From NCBI RefSeq assembly GCF_000515255.1, contig NZ_KI911559.1, forward strand, positions 1,463,548-1,527,547: a stretch of DNA of 64,000 bases, written 5' to 3'. The notes beneath the pieces were generated by a model, which ran no database searches, was not told where the DNA came from, and saw only the letters and a list, made by a program, of their open reading frames with translations. Position numbers and translations under genes: made by a program. This DNA comes from Rhodovibrio salinarum DSM 9154 (GTDB taxonomy: Bacteria; Pseudomonadota; Alphaproteobacteria; Kiloniellales; Rhodovibrionaceae). Of the stretch, positions 45,109 to 55,215 are shown piece by piece. Each line of letters begins with the position of its first letter. Position 1 is the first letter of the stretch.

Positions 45109-46392
45109 ATGGCAGAGGTACTGAAGCACGGCATCACACCCGAGGCGGCGGATGCGGCCGACACGAAAGTGCGCGACACGGTGCAGGACATCCTCACGCG
45201 CATGAAGGACGATCCGGACGGCGTGGTGCGTGAGTTGTCGAAGAAGTTCGACGATTGGACGCCAGACAGCTTCCGCTTGAGCCAGGAACAGATCCAGGCC
45301 TGCATCGACAGCCTTCCCCAGCAGACCATCGACGACATCAAGTTCGCGCAGAAGCAGATCCGGACCTTTGCGGAGGCGCAGCGCGGCACCATGCACGACC
45401 TCGAGGTCGAGACCGTTCCGGGCGTGACGCTCGGTCACCGTCACGTGCCGATGAACAGCGTCGGCTGTTACGTGCCGGGTGGCCGCTACCCGATGGTGGC
45501 CTCCGCCCACATGAGCATCGTCACCGCAAAAGTGGCCGGCGTGAAACGGATCGTTGCCTGCACCCCGCCGACCAAGGGCAACCCCCATCCCGCCACGATC
45601 GCCGCGATGGCGTTGGGCGGCGCGGACGAGATCTATCTGCTCGGTGGTATCCAGGCGATCGCGGCCATGGCGCATGGCACCAGCGAGATGAGCCCGGTCG
45701 ATATGGTTGTCGGCCCCGGCAACGCCTTTGTCGCGGAGGCGAAGCGCCAGCTGTTCGGCCGGGTCGGCATCGATCTGCTGGCGGGCCCGACGGAGATCCT
45801 GGTGGTCGCTGACGACAGCGCCGACGGGGAAATGTGCGCGACCGACCTGCTCGGTCAGGCCGAACACGGCCCGAATTCCCCGGCAGTTCTCCTGACGACC
45901 TCCCGGCGCGTCGCCCAGGAGACCGAGCAGGAGATCGCCCGGCAGTTGGAGACCTTGCCGACCGCCGACGTCGCCGGCCAGGCTTGGAAGGACTATGGGC
46001 AGATCATCCTGGTCGAGGATGACGCGGAAATGCTGGCTGAGGCCGACCGGATCGCCTCGGAGCACGTTGAGATCCTGACGCGCGAACCGCGCTGGTATCT
46101 GGAGCGCATGACGAACTACGGATCTCTTTTCTTGGGCAAGGAAACCAACGTTGCCTACGGCGACAAAGTAATCGGCACCAACCACACGTTGCCGACGAAA
46201 GGAGCCGCGCGCTATACGGGCGGTCTTTGGGTCGGCAAGTTCATCAAGACAGTCACCTACCAAGAGTGCACACCTGAAGCCAGCGCGTTCATCGGCGAGT
46301 ACTGCTCGCGTTTGTGCGCGGTTGAGAACTTCTGGGGGCACAAGGAACAGGCCGACCTGCGTGTCAGGCGCTACGGCGGCAAGAACGCCTAG
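45109..46392 (+). CDS. Histidinol-dehydrogenase-family enzyme (HpsN-like)
   Basis: This 427-residue protein keeps the whole zinc and catalytic set of histidinol dehydrogenase: Gln250 and His253 (GQAEHG), Glu318 and His319 (ASEHVEI), Asp352 (AYGDKVIG) and His411 (FWGHKEQ). It sits in a LacI-regulated import and catabolic operon, not a histidine operon, and carries [20 protein letters not shown]. This fits the HpsN-type branch that oxidises a terminal alcohol to an acid in two steps (known for dihydroxypropanesulfonate). The role here is thus probably carbon-source oxidation. The four-electron chemistry is family knowledge; the substrate is inferred. Confidence 0.82.
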   Translation: MAEVLKHGITPEAADAADTKVRDTVQDILTRMKDDPDGVVRELSKKFDDWTPDSFRLSQEQIQACIDSLPQQTIDDIKFAQKQIRTFAEAQRGTMHDLEVETVPGVTLGHRHVPMNSVGCYVPGGRYPMVASAHMSIVTAKVAGVKRIVACTPPTKGNPHPATIAAMALGGADEIYLLGGIQAIAAMAHGTSEMSPVDMVVGPGNAFVAEAKRQLFGRVGIDLLAGPTEILVVADDSADGEMCATDLLGQAEHGPNSPAVLLTTSRRVAQETEQEIARQLETLPTADVAGQAWKDYGQIILVEDDAEMLAEADRIASEHVEILTREPRWYLERMTNYGSLFLGKETNVAYGDKVIGTNHTLPTKGAARYTGGLWVGKFIKTVTYQECTPEASAFIGEYCSRLCAVENFWGHKEQADLRVRRYGGKNA

Positions 46393-46433
46393 GTCCCTGC
46401 GGCGCCGCGCCAGGCGGTCGAGAGGAGATGTAG

Positions 46434-47504
46434 ATGTCGGAGAAGCGGCGCACCTCTCGCGGGTCCAGTTCGCGGTCGGATCGAGTTCCGAGCGCATCGG
46501 TTCGGCTCACGGCCCGCGACGTCGCTGCATCCCTGGGCGTTTCCATCTCGACCGTCTCGCGGGCCTTCACCGAGAACGCGGTGATCTCGGAGGAGACGCG
46601 GCGGATGGTGCTCGAAGAGGCCAGTCGCATGGGCTACACGCCCGACGTGCTGGCGCGGAGCATGATCACCCGGCGGACGCGGATTGCCGGGATCGCGGTG
46701 GCGGACATCACCAACCCCTTCTACCCAGAGGTGTTGGCGCGCCTGACCCGGCGGCTGCACGAGGCGGGCATGCAAAGCATGGTCTTCTTCGCCGATCCGG
46801 GGCGCAACGTCGACGACGCGATCCCGACGCTGCTCCAGTACAAACCGGACGTGGCCCTGATTCTGGCGGCGACGCTCTCCTCGGAGACGACCGCGGCCTG
46901 CAAGCGGGCGGGCACGCCGGTGCTGCTGTTCAACCGCAATGTGCAGGACGCGCAGGTCGAGTCCGTGACCTGTGACAACCTGGACGCCGGACGGATGGTT
47001 GCCGAGGTGCTGCTGGGTGCCGGACACCGGCGTCTCGCGTTCATCCAGGGGCTGTCCGACACCTCCACTAACCGCGACCGCCTGGAAGGTTTTCAGCAGG
47101 GCGCGCGTGCGGCGGGCGCAGCGGAGCCGACGGTCGAGGCGGCGGGCGGCTTTACCTACGAGGGCGGCTACGCCGCGCTCAAGCGGCTGATGGACGGCCT
47201 GAACCCGCCGGACGCGGTGTTCTGCGCCAACGACATCGTTGCACTGGGTGCGCTGGATGCAGCCCGTCGGGAACTGGGGCTGCAGGTACCTCAGGATCTC
47301 TCGGTGATCGGCTTCGACGACATCTCGATGGCGGCTTGGCCGTCCTACGACCTGACCACGGTGCGCCAGCCCGTGAACGCGATGATCCAGCTCACCGTGG
47401 AGAAGATTCAGGCTCTCTTGTCGAAAGACGATCAGGTGCCTGAGCAGGTGTTCTTGCCCGGGCGGCTGATCCGTCGCTCGTCGGCCCGACTGGAGGAGAG
47501 GTGA
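46434..47504 (+). CDS. LacI-family transcriptional regulator
   Basis: This 356-residue regulator starts with a polar tail, then the helix-turn-helix VRLTARDVAASLGVSISTVSR and the hinge EEASRMGYTPDVLARSM, and continues as a periplasmic-binding-protein-like effector domain (IAGIAVADITNPFYPEVLA, VIGFDDISMAAWPSYDLTTV). It probably represses the importer and catabolic genes through the two GCAAACGTTTGC operators. Its start lies 41 bases after the dehydrogenase. It overlaps the next gene by one base (TGATG). Confidence 0.92.
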   Translation: MSEKRRTSRGSSSRSDRVPSASVRLTARDVAASLGVSISTVSRAFTENAVISEETRRMVLEEASRMGYTPDVLARSMITRRTRIAGIAVADITNPFYPEVLARLTRRLHEAGMQSMVFFADPGRNVDDAIPTLLQYKPDVALILAATLSSETTAACKRAGTPVLLFNRNVQDAQVESVTCDNLDAGRMVAEVLLGAGHRRLAFIQGLSDTSTNRDRLEGFQQGARAAGAAEPTVEAAGGFTYEGGYAALKRLMDGLNPPDAVFCANDIVALGALDAARRELGLQVPQDLSVIGFDDISMAAWPSYDLTTVRQPVNAMIQLTVEKIQALLSKDDQVPEQVFLPGRLIRRSSARLEER

Positions 47505-48100
47505 TGGCCCAATTCAGACAAGGCCAGAAGGCTAAGGCAGGCATTCACGATAGCGACTGTCCCGCGCTCGGGATGCCGGAGATCGATCCCGAGGTTCTGC
47601 TCGCGGACATCCAGGACGAGGCGGTCGTCGCCTACCTGCAGGAGGTCCGGCCCGTTTACGAGCGCTTGAAACGTGTTCTGGGCCAGTTCTCCGGCGTGTT
47701 CATTCTGGCCCAGACGACCCGTCGGAACGTTGATCGCGACCGGCCACTCGTGACCACGGCGCGCGAGCAGTTGGCGCAGGCGGCGGATGCGGCCGGGCGT
47801 ATCGTGCCGCCCGGGCGGGCCAGGCGGCATCACGCCTGTCTGCTCGAGGTCGCGGAGCATCTGACGGCCGTCTCGGATGCGCTGACGCGGCGGGTCGACC
47901 TGCTCGTTCCGGACAGCCACGACCTCTCAGAGGCCATGCGGCGCCTCTATGCCGCGCATGCCCGCCTGTTGGCCGTCAGTGACGAACGGGCAGGGATGAC
48001 GCCGGTCGACTTCTCGCAGGCGTGCTGCTGCGGCAGTGCCGCAGCAGGCGGCCAGGGATCGGGCGCGGGCGAGAAGACCGCCGAAATCGAAACGCACTAA
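47504..48100 (+). CDS. Hypothetical helical protein with Cys-rich tail
   Basis: This 198-residue soluble protein is not recognised. It appears mostly helical (VAYLQEVRPVYERLKRVLGQ, EQLAQAADAAGRIVPP, LLEVAEHLTAVSDALTRRVD) with His/Arg-rich RARRHHACL and a C-terminal CCCG cluster. ATG 47504 overlaps the regulator stop, after GGAGGAG, so it belongs to the operon. A role as partner of the regulator or of the enzymes is possible but nothing in the sequence decides it. Confidence 0.6.
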   Translation: MAQFRQGQKAKAGIHDSDCPALGMPEIDPEVLLADIQDEAVVAYLQEVRPVYERLKRVLGQFSGVFILAQTTRRNVDRDRPLVTTAREQLAQAADAAGRIVPPGRARRHHACLLEVAEHLTAVSDALTRRVDLLVPDSHDLSEAMRRLYAAHARLLAVSDERAGMTPVDFSQACCCGSAAAGGQGSGAGEKTAEIETH

Positions 48101-48145
48101 GTCCGGCGGCCCGACCCACCAAAACGAACAAGGGGAGAAACGTTC

Positions 48146-49033
48146 ATGGCGGACTATTCGATCTACGTATTGGAGTATGCGGCTGTGCCCGAATACCACG
48201 TGAGCGGCATCATCTATGCCTATCACAACCAGGGCTATCGCAAGCTCCCGTATGCCTATGCGCTGATCAAGGGCAATGGGCACGTCGCGCTCGTCGACGT
48301 GGGCTATAACCACAAGGATTACGGCAAGCATCTGGCCGATAAGTTCGGCGTCAAGAATTGGCACAGCCCGCGCGAGGTGCTGGCCGAGGTTGGCCTGACC
48401 CCGGAAGACGTCGACACGGTCTTCGTCACCCACGCGCACTTCGACCACTTCGGCAACGTGGAAGATTTCCCGAACGCGACCTTCTACATCCAGGAACGCG
48501 AGATCGCGAAGTGGGTCTGGGCGATGTCGCTGCCGGAGCGCATGCGCTGGATGATGATTGCGGTCGATCCCGGCGATATCCTGCGCGGGGTCGATCTGGC
48601 GCGCCAGGGCCGTCTGGTGACGGTCGACGGCGACATGGAGAACGTGTTGCCCGGCATCGATCTGCACGTCGCCTACGACACCCATACCTTTGGCTCGATG
48701 TGGGTCACGGTGCGCAACGACGGCGAGGCGGAGTCCAGCGATCCCTGGGTGCTCGCCGGCGACCTCATTTATGTCTACGAAAACATCGAGGGCGACGGCG
48801 GCGCCGTGGATGCCGAGAACGTCTATACGCCGGTCGGCCTCGCGACGGGTAGTCAGACCAACATGGTCCTCGCGACCGAGGAGATGATGCGCCAGGTCGG
48901 CTACCAAAAGCGCCGCGTCGTGCCGGTGCACGAGGAACGGCTGAAGGACGAGTTCCCGAGCCGGATCTCGGACAAGGACCTGCGGGTCTCCGAAATCTGC
49001 GTTGCCGATCAGGAAACCTCGAAGGTCGGCTAG
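48146..49033 (+). CDS. Metallo-beta-lactamase-fold hydrolase, AHL-lactonase family
   Basis: This 295-residue enzyme has the dinuclear zinc motif THAHFDHFG (His96, His98, Asp100, His101), with further ligands in YDTHTFGSM, LAGDLIYVYE and VPVHEERL. It belongs to the N-acyl homoserine lactonase family. Because it sits in a sugar-type catabolic operon, a sugar lactone is a more likely substrate than a quorum signal. GGGGAG precedes the ATG. Confidence 0.85.
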   Translation: MADYSIYVLEYAAVPEYHVSGIIYAYHNQGYRKLPYAYALIKGNGHVALVDVGYNHKDYGKHLADKFGVKNWHSPREVLAEVGLTPEDVDTVFVTHAHFDHFGNVEDFPNATFYIQEREIAKWVWAMSLPERMRWMMIAVDPGDILRGVDLARQGRLVTVDGDMENVLPGIDLHVAYDTHTFGSMWVTVRNDGEAESSDPWVLAGDLIYVYENIEGDGGAVDAENVYTPVGLATGSQTNMVLATEEMMRQVGYQKRRVVPVHEERLKDEFPSRISDKDLRVSEICVADQETSKVG

Positions 49034-49111
49034 GTCCCCAATCGACGCCGGCCCGGCGGTGGCGGTTGGCCGTCCCGCCGGGGTCGGTGTCGTGGTCGTG
49101 AGGCGTTTTCG

Positions 49112-50056
49112 ATGACTGGACATATTGGAATTGTGGGCGCCGGCCTCGTCGGCGCCGGCTGGGCGATCGTGTTCGCGCGGGCCGGACACGACGTGCGCGT
49201 CTTCGATGGTGCGGAGGCGACCTTGGCGGCCTTGCCGGGGCGCCTGGATACGGCGCTGGCCGATCTCAAGCAGTCCGGACTGATCTCGGACCCCGCCGCG
49301 ATCCGCAACCGCATCACCATCGTCGAGACTCTGGGCGGCGCGCTGGCGGGTGCGCAGTACGTGCAGGAATCGGTGTTCGAGCGGACCGACGTGAAGCGCG
49401 CGCTTTACGAGCAGATCGATCCGCTCCTGGGCCCGGGCACGCTGGTCGGCAGTTCGTCGTCCGGCATCCCGGCCTCCGCCTTCACCGGCGGGATGGCGCA
49501 TGCTGACCGCTATCTGATCGTGCACCCGGTCAATCCGCCCTATCTGGTGCCGGTGGTCGAGCTCGTGCCCAGTCCCGCGACCTCCGAAGCGACCGTGGCG
49601 CAGGCTCGGGAGCTGATGACGCAGGTCGGACAGGTGCCGGTTCACGTCCGGGGCGAGCCCCAGGGGTTCATTCTGAACCGGCTGCAGGGGGCGCTGCTGC
49701 GTGAGGCCTGGGCGCTGTTCGAGGAAGGCCACGCCAGCGTCGCCGATATCGACAAAACGGTTTCCCACGGGCTCGGCCTGCGCTGGTCGTTCATGGGTCC
49801 GTTCGAGACGATCGATTTGAATGCGCCGGGCGGGGTGCGCGACTACGCCGAGCGTCTGGGCGGGCTCTATCTCGACATCGCCCGCGATCGGACCGACCCG
49901 CAGCCGTGGAACGAGGAACTGGTGGCGCGCGTCGAGGCCGAGCGGCGCGCATGCCTGCCGGAGCAGGATTTGCAGACACGCGGCGCCTGGCGCGATCGCC
50001 GCCTGATGGCATTGGCCGCGCATAAGACTGCGGCCGAACAGAAGGATGGAACGTGA
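49112..50056 (+). CDS. 3-hydroxyacyl-CoA dehydrogenase-type enzyme, L-gulonate 3-dehydrogenase-like
   Basis: This 314-residue NAD-dependent dehydrogenase has the Rossmann motif IGIVGAGLVGAGWAIVFA and the catalytic region VHPVNPPYLVPVVELVPSP (His138, Glu150). Helical blocks FILNRLQGALLREAWALFEE and GLGLRWSFMGPFETIDLN follow. The last two closely resemble lambda-crystallin / L-gulonate 3-dehydrogenase rather than fatty-acid enzymes. It would oxidise C3 of an aldonate. Its stop overlaps the start of the next SDR gene (TGATG). Confidence 0.82.
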   Translation: MTGHIGIVGAGLVGAGWAIVFARAGHDVRVFDGAEATLAALPGRLDTALADLKQSGLISDPAAIRNRITIVETLGGALAGAQYVQESVFERTDVKRALYEQIDPLLGPGTLVGSSSSGIPASAFTGGMAHADRYLIVHPVNPPYLVPVVELVPSPATSEATVAQARELMTQVGQVPVHVRGEPQGFILNRLQGALLREAWALFEEGHASVADIDKTVSHGLGLRWSFMGPFETIDLNAPGGVRDYAERLGGLYLDIARDRTDPQPWNEELVARVEAERRACLPEQDLQTRGAWRDRRLMALAAHKTAAEQKDGT

Positions 50057-50820
50057 TGGGCGGCCAGGCGGGACGAGACGATGGGGCGCTGGCGGGCCGC
50101 TGGGCGCTGGTGACCGGGGCGAGCCAGGGGCTGGGGCGCGGCTGTGCCCTGGCGCTGGCGGACGAAGGCGCCAACGTCGCCTTGATGGCACGCAACCGGG
50201 AGAAGCTCGAGGTACTGGCCGGCGAGATCCGGGACCGGGGCGTCGAAGCCCGTGTCCTGGTCCGTGACGTGTCCGAGATCGACGCGGCGGCGGCCGACAT
50301 CGCTGACCTCCCGCACCTGGATGTGCTGGTCAATAATGCCGGCACGAACGCGCCGCAGAGTTTCCTCGACGTCGACCCCGAGACGTTCGACCGGGTCGCG
50401 AACCTGAACCTGCGCGCGGCGTTCTTCGTCGCCCAGGCCGCGGCGCGGCGGATGGTCGAGCAGGGCCGCGGATCGATCGTCAACATGTCCTCCCAGGCCG
50501 GACACGTCGGCCTCAAGTTGCGGACCGTCTATTGCGCGACCAAGTTCGCGGTCGAGGGGATGTCCAAGGCGATGGCCGTCGACCTGGCCGGGACGGGCGT
50601 TCGGGTGAACTGCGTGGCGCCAACCTTCGTGCGCACCGAGATGACGGCGGCGCAGTTGGAGCAGCCCGAGTTCCGGGACTATGTTGATCGCAACATCCTG
50701 CTTGGGCGGCTGGCAGAGGTCTCCGAGGTCGCGGCGGCCGTCGTCTTCCTGGCATCCGATCGCGCGGCGATGGTGACCGGCACCAGCCTGCCCGTGGATG
50801 GCGGCTGGTTGGCCCACTGA
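50056..50820 (+). CDS. Short-chain dehydrogenase/reductase
   Basis: This 254-residue NAD(P)-dependent oxidoreductase has the cofactor motif LVTGASQGLGRG, the NNAG motif (VLVNNAGTN), catalytic Ser (NMSSQAG) and YCATK, and the C-terminal GTSLPVDGGW closure. Together with the upstream L-gulonate-dehydrogenase-like gene it probably performs alcohol or carbonyl steps on the imported compound. Start ATG 50056 overlaps the previous stop by one base. Confidence 0.88.
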   Translation: MGGQAGRDDGALAGRWALVTGASQGLGRGCALALADEGANVALMARNREKLEVLAGEIRDRGVEARVLVRDVSEIDAAAADIADLPHLDVLVNNAGTNAPQSFLDVDPETFDRVANLNLRAAFFVAQAAARRMVEQGRGSIVNMSSQAGHVGLKLRTVYCATKFAVEGMSKAMAVDLAGTGVRVNCVAPTFVRTEMTAAQLEQPEFRDYVDRNILLGRLAEVSEVAAAVVFLASDRAAMVTGTSLPVDGGWLAH

Positions 50821-50987
50821 AAGCGCAGGCATGCGTCTTGCCAGCGCGCCCGGGAGCCTACGTAGCCGAATGAGGCGGTGGCGCAGGTCATCCAGTCGGG
50901 GGCGTGAGATCCGGCAGGCGGCCAGGCCATGGGCCTGTCTCGACCAGACTACGGCAAACCTCGGGGTGTAGCCTTCACCGGTCGGGT

Positions 50988-51003
50988 GTTCACAATCGTG
51001 AAC
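50988..51003 (+). promoter_or_regulatory. Dyad upstream of LysR gene
   Basis: Perfect arms GTTCAC and GTGAAC are separated by AATC, 86 bases before the LysR start at 51089. It could be an autoregulatory operator for that regulator, or bind another factor. Confidence 0.35.
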
Positions 51004-51088
51004 CGGGCTCAACGCCACGGGACATGGCTGTCGGCTTGTCGAAGCGATAGGCTCCACGCTGCGCCACGATGCCGAAAGACAGCCCCTG

Positions 51089-51964
51089 ATGATCGATCTG
51101 CGCCAGCTGCGGCAGTTCATTGCCGTCGCCGAGGAACTCCATTTCCATCGCGCGGCGGCCCGGCTCAACATGTCCCAGCCGCCGCTGACGGCCGCTGTGC
51201 GACGTCTCGAAGACGAGGTCGGCGCCGAGTTGCTGGAGCGCGGCAACCGGGTTGTCCGCGTGACGCCAGCCGGGAGAGCTCTGCTCGAACACGCCCGGTT
51301 GGCCATCGATCAAGCCGATCTGGCGATTGCGGCGGCCCGGGACGCGGCGGCCGGGCGGACCGGGCTGTTGCGCCTAACCTACGTTCCCAGCGCGATGCAC
51401 GGCCGGCTGGCGGGGACTATTCGGGGCTTTCGGCACGCCTATCCCGCGGTCAGGCTTGATCTGCGGGAGGCCACGACGGCCGCGCAGGTCACGGCCCTGC
51501 GCGAGGGGACGAGCGATCTCGCCGTGCTGCTCCCGCCGCTGCCGGACGACGCCGGCCTGCGCATGATTGCCTTCGACGGGGACAGCTTCGCGATCGCCCT
51601 GCCGGCCAGTCATCCGCTGTCGACCCGCAGCGCGGTCACGCTCCGCGATCTCGCAGACGAGCCGTTCGTCATCTGGCCGGCGTCGGAAGGGCGGGGCTTC
51701 TACCATCAGGTCATCCAGCTCTGCGCGACGGCCGGCTTCGTGCCGCAGGTGGTTCAGGAGGCGGGGCAGATTCACGGTGTGCTCGCCCTGGTGGCGGTCG
51801 GGATCGGGGTCGCGCTCGTCCCGGCAAGCATGACCGGTTTTCGTGCGGACGAGATCGTCTACCGACCGCTTGCTCAGGAAGAGGCGCGCTTCACCCTCTT
51901 CCTCTGCCACCGCGATGAACCGCTTGGCACGGTGGCGCAAAACTTCGTGAATATGGCTCTGTGA
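51089..51964 (+). CDS. LysR-family transcriptional regulator
   Basis: This 291-residue protein begins with the LysR helix-turn-helix (LRQLRQFIAVAEELHFHRAA, LNMSQPPLTAAVRRLEDEVG) and continues into the effector-binding domain (GRTGLLRLTYVPSAMHG, VALVPASMTGF). It probably controls the SDR gene 90 bases downstream or the catabolic genes to the left. No recognised ligand. Confidence 0.9.
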   Translation: MIDLRQLRQFIAVAEELHFHRAAARLNMSQPPLTAAVRRLEDEVGAELLERGNRVVRVTPAGRALLEHARLAIDQADLAIAAARDAAAGRTGLLRLTYVPSAMHGRLAGTIRGFRHAYPAVRLDLREATTAAQVTALREGTSDLAVLLPPLPDDAGLRMIAFDGDSFAIALPASHPLSTRSAVTLRDLADEPFVIWPASEGRGFYHQVIQLCATAGFVPQVVQEAGQIHGVLALVAVGIGVALVPASMTGFRADEIVYRPLAQEEARFTLFLCHRDEPLGTVAQNFVNMAL

Positions 51965-52056
51965 TAGCCTTGGCATATCGCTGAAGCAGATAAACGGTAT
52001 TGGACCGATCGTAACGCGCCCTCTACCCGTCTCCTCAAGCAAACGAGGAGGTAAAG

Positions 52057-52923
52057 GTGATCAGTTTCGAAGATCGGGTTGCTATCGTAACTGGCGCAGG
52101 GCGCGGCCTGGGATTTGCCTATGCGGAGCTGCTCGCCCGCCGGGGGGCGCGGGTGATCCTCCAGGAGATCGGCGCGGATACGCACGGGACGGGGCAAGAG
52201 TCATCGGTTGCCGAGGCTGCCGCGACGCAGCTCCGATCACGCGGCTGCGACGTCGTCGCGGCGCCCGACCGGATCGACAGCCGAGAAGCTTGCCGGGCGC
52301 TGATCGAGGGCGTCGTGGCTACCCATGGGCGCCTGGATATCCTGATCCACAACGCTGGCTGGGTCGGCTACCAGGATATCGAGGCGTTGGAGCCGGACTT
52401 TCTGGCCCGGATGACGACGCTGGGCCTGGAGACACCGCTGTGGCTGGCACAGGCAGCTTGGCCGGTGATGAAGGCGCAGGGCTATGGCCGGATTCTGCTG
52501 ACGACGTCGGATCGGGCGCTTTATCCCGACTACGTACAGGCTGGTTTGAGCGCCTATGCCGCGGCCAAGATGGCGACCGTCGGCATTACGAACGTGCTGG
52601 CGCACGAGGGCGCGCCGCATGGCATCCGCGTCAACGCAATCTCTCCGGTCGCGAAGACGCGCATGTGGGGCGTCGAGGGTGAGCCCGAGGACCTACGTCC
52701 CGATGCGGTCGCACCGGGCGCGGCCTTCCTGGTGTCGCAGGCGTGTGAGGCCAGCGGCTGGGTGCTGCGCGCCAGCAACGGTCAGTTCCACGCAGTCAAG
52801 CCGTGTGAGGCGGAAGGGGTTGACTATCCGCGCGATCTCCGTGCCGTCGCGGCGGGCAGTCCCGAGGCGGTGGCGGCTGCCTGGGATCGCATCGCGCTTG
52901 CTAACACGGAACCGCGGACATGA
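52057..52923 (+). CDS. Short-chain dehydrogenase, possibly MFE-2-like
   Basis: This 288-residue SDR has AIVTGAGRGLGFAYAELLAR, IHNAGWVGY, the catalytic TTSDRA and a YAAAKM active-site region. A longer C-terminal tail follows (SGWVLRASNGQFHAVKPCE). The sequence style resembles the (3R)-hydroxyacyl-CoA dehydrogenase domain of multifunctional enzyme type 2, though a lone SDR with another alcohol substrate is possible. AGGAGG precedes ATG 52057. LysR gene upstream may regulate it. Confidence 0.8.
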   Translation: MISFEDRVAIVTGAGRGLGFAYAELLARRGARVILQEIGADTHGTGQESSVAEAAATQLRSRGCDVVAAPDRIDSREACRALIEGVVATHGRLDILIHNAGWVGYQDIEALEPDFLARMTTLGLETPLWLAQAAWPVMKAQGYGRILLTTSDRALYPDYVQAGLSAYAAAKMATVGITNVLAHEGAPHGIRVNAISPVAKTRMWGVEGEPEDLRPDAVAPGAAFLVSQACEASGWVLRASNGQFHAVKPCEAEGVDYPRDLRAVAAGSPEAVAAAWDRIALANTEPRT

Positions 52924-52958
52924 CGCGCGACGTACTGATCACCTAACGCTTGCAATCG

Positions 52959-52991
52959 CCCCCGGCTGACGGTGAAGGTGTCAGCCGGGGG
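52959..52991. terminator. Bidirectional hairpin terminator
   Basis: A perfect 12-bp stem (CCCCCGGCTGAC over GTCAGCCGGGGG) with a 9-base loop sits between the convergent SDR and molybdenum-oxidoreductase genes. No T tract. Confidence 0.6.
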
Positions 52992-53000
52992 AGGCGCGCG

Positions 53001-55208
53001 TTACGTCTGCACCGACTTCACGAACGGTAGCCGGCGCACACGCTGGCCGGTCAGGCGGTGGAAGGCGATCGCCACCGCCGGGCCGATCGGCGGCGTGCCG
53101 GGTTCGCCGACACCGGTCGGCTCGGCGTCGGACTGGACCACCTCGACCTCGACGGCCGGCATCTCGTCCATCCGCAGCGAGCGGTAGCCGTCGAAGTTGT
53201 TCTGCTGCGGCTTGCCGTCCTTAAGCTCGACCTCGTCGTACAGTACTGCGCCGAGGCCGTAGCCGATGCCGCCTTCCATCTGGGCGCGCACCACGTTCGG
53301 GTTGACCGCCACGCCGCAGTCGACCGCGCACCAGACGCGGTGGACCTTGGGCAGGCCGTCCTCGCCCTGGCTGACCTCGGCGATCTGAGCGACGTAAGTG
53401 TCGAACGACTTGTGTACGGCGACGCCGCGGGCCCGGCCTTCCGGCGGACCGGCATCCCAGTCGGCCATCCGCGCGACCGCCTTCAACACGCCGGCGTGGC
53501 GGGGATGGTCGCCCAGCAGGGCAAGACGTCCCTCGACCTGATCGCGGCCGGCGGCGGCCAGCAGCTCGTCCAGGAACACCTCGGTGGCGAAGCCGGTGTG
53601 GGTATGGCCAACCGACCGCCACCATAACGGCGGCACGCCGACGTCGGTCGACTGCAGGCTGACGTGCAGGTTCGGGACAGCGTAGGGCAGGTTGCGTGCG
53701 CCCTCGACCGAGGTTGGATCGATGCCGTCCTGCATCATGCCGGAAAAGGGCGAGCCGGCGATGATCGACTGGCCGACGATGCTCTGATCCCAGGCGACGA
53801 TGTTGCCGTCGGCGTCCAGGCCACCCTTCAGCTTGTGCACGTAGATCGGCCGGTAGCGCCCGCCGGTAATATCGTCCTCGCGGGAGTAGACCAGCTTGAT
53901 CGGTCGGTCGGTTTCGCCCCACGCCTTGGCGACGGCCGCGGCCTCGGCGGCGAACTCGCCGTTCTGCTGGCCACGCCGGCCGAAGCTGCCGCCGGCCAGC
54001 ATGGTGTGGATCTGCACCTTCTCCATCGGCAGACCCAGCGTCTGGGCGATCATCTTGTGGTCGACCGTCTGAAGCTGCGAACCGAACCGGGCTTCCGCGC
54101 CGTCGTCGTGCAGCGTCACTAGGGCGTCCAGCGGCTCCATCGGCGCGTGGGCGAGATAGGGGAAGATGAACTCGGCCTCCAGCACCTGCTCGGCACCGGC
54201 CAGGGCGTCGTCGATCTGTCCACGGTCCGCGGCCGGCTTTCCGCGGCTTTGCGCGCGCTTGCGGTGATCCGCGATGATCTCCTCCGACGAGCGCGTTTCG
54301 GCGTTGCTGTCGTCCCAGGAGATTTCGAGCGAATCCCGCCCCTTCTTCGCCGGCCAGAAGCCGGTCGCGTAAACCGCGATGCCGTAGGGCACCTGCTTGA
54401 CGTCGAGCACGCCCTTGATCTTGCGCGCCTCACTGTCGTCGAACGAGGTCACCTTGCTGCCAAAGCGCGGCGGATGGGCGACCAGGACCGTGACCGTGCC
54501 TTCCGGCTGCAGGTCTAGTGTGAATTGTGCTTCGCCGGTTGCCTTGATCCGCGAGTCCACCTTGGGCACGTCGGTGCCGATCAGGCGGAACTGGTCCGGC
54601 GACTTCAGTTTCGGTTCCTTGGGCGCTGGCTGCTCGGCAGCCGCGGCGGCGAACGCGCCGAAGCCGGCTTCCTGGCCGCTGGCCTCGTGGCGGATACGGC
54701 CCTGGCGCACCGTGATCTCGTCCGCCGGCACGTCCCAGGTCTCCGCCGCGGCTGCGACCAGCATCGCCCGGGCGGCGGCGCCGGCCCGGCGCATCTGGGT
54801 GTAGGAGTTCTTGATCGCGTTCGAGCCGCCGGTGCCCTGCAAGCCGAAGTCGAGGTTCTTATAGACCTCGGGGTCGGAGGGGGCGGCGGTGGCGCGCATC
54901 TGCGACCAGTCCGCGTCCAACTCTTCGGCGACCAGGGTGGTGAGGCCGGTATAGGGGCCCTGGCCGAGCTCGCTGTGCTTGCTGAGCACGGTCACCGTGT
55001 CGTCCGGGGCGATCCGTACGAAGGCGTTGGGCGCCGCGGCCGTGCTCGTCCCGTCGCCCTGGATCACGCTGGCTGCGCCGGAGGCGGCCCGGCCGGGGGT
55101 CGGCAGGTAGACGCCGACGACCAGCCCGGCGGCGGCGGTGCCAGCCTGCTTCAGGAAGGTGCGCCGGCTGGTGCCCGTGCGGGCCTGCATGGTGTGGGTA
55201 TCGCTCAT
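53001..55208 (-). CDS. iorB: Molybdopterin-binding large subunit, IorB-like
   Basis: This 735-residue molybdenum-cofactor enzyme subunit belongs to the isoquinoline 1-oxidoreductase / periplasmic aldehyde dehydrogenase branch of the xanthine oxidase family. A Tat signal ([15 protein letters not shown]) is followed by MoCo blocks ([33 protein letters not shown]) and the catalytic Glu in [13 protein letters not shown]. It hydroxylates an N-heterocycle or oxidises an aldehyde in the periplasm. ATG 55208 is 7 bases after the iron-sulfur subunit gene. The usual cytochrome c third subunit is not adjacent. Confidence 0.9.
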   Translation of the reverse strand: MSDTHTMQARTGTSRRTFLKQAGTAAAGLVVGVYLPTPGRAASGAASVIQGDGTSTAAAPNAFVRIAPDDTVTVLSKHSELGQGPYTGLTTLVAEELDADWSQMRATAAPSDPEVYKNLDFGLQGTGGSNAIKNSYTQMRRAGAAARAMLVAAAAETWDVPADEITVRQGRIRHEASGQEAGFGAFAAAAAEQPAPKEPKLKSPDQFRLIGTDVPKVDSRIKATGEAQFTLDLQPEGTVTVLVAHPPRFGSKVTSFDDSEARKIKGVLDVKQVPYGIAVYATGFWPAKKGRDSLEISWDDSNAETRSSEEIIADHRKRAQSRGKPAADRGQIDDALAGAEQVLEAEFIFPYLAHAPMEPLDALVTLHDDGAEARFGSQLQTVDHKMIAQTLGLPMEKVQIHTMLAGGSFGRRGQQNGEFAAEAAAVAKAWGETDRPIKLVYSREDDITGGRYRPIYVHKLKGGLDADGNIVAWDQSIVGQSIIAGSPFSGMMQDGIDPTSVEGARNLPYAVPNLHVSLQSTDVGVPPLWWRSVGHTHTGFATEVFLDELLAAAGRDQVEGRLALLGDHPRHAGVLKAVARMADWDAGPPEGRARGVAVHKSFDTYVAQIAEVSQGEDGLPKVHRVWCAVDCGVAVNPNVVRAQMEGGIGYGLGAVLYDEVELKDGKPQQNNFDGYRSLRMDEMPAVEVEVVQSDAEPTGVGEPGTPPIGPAVAIAFHRLTGQRVRRLPFVKSVQT

Positions 55209-55215
55209 GGTCGCC

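Noticed and set aside
45109-46392. Histidine biosynthetic hisD
   Set aside because: The zinc residues fit, but it is inside a LacI-controlled import operon with no other his genes; the HpsN-like branch is a better fit.
43645-46497. 950-codon open frame opposite the binding protein and dehydrogenase
   Set aside because: It spans two clear genes and an intergenic gap on the other strand and has no recognisable domain.
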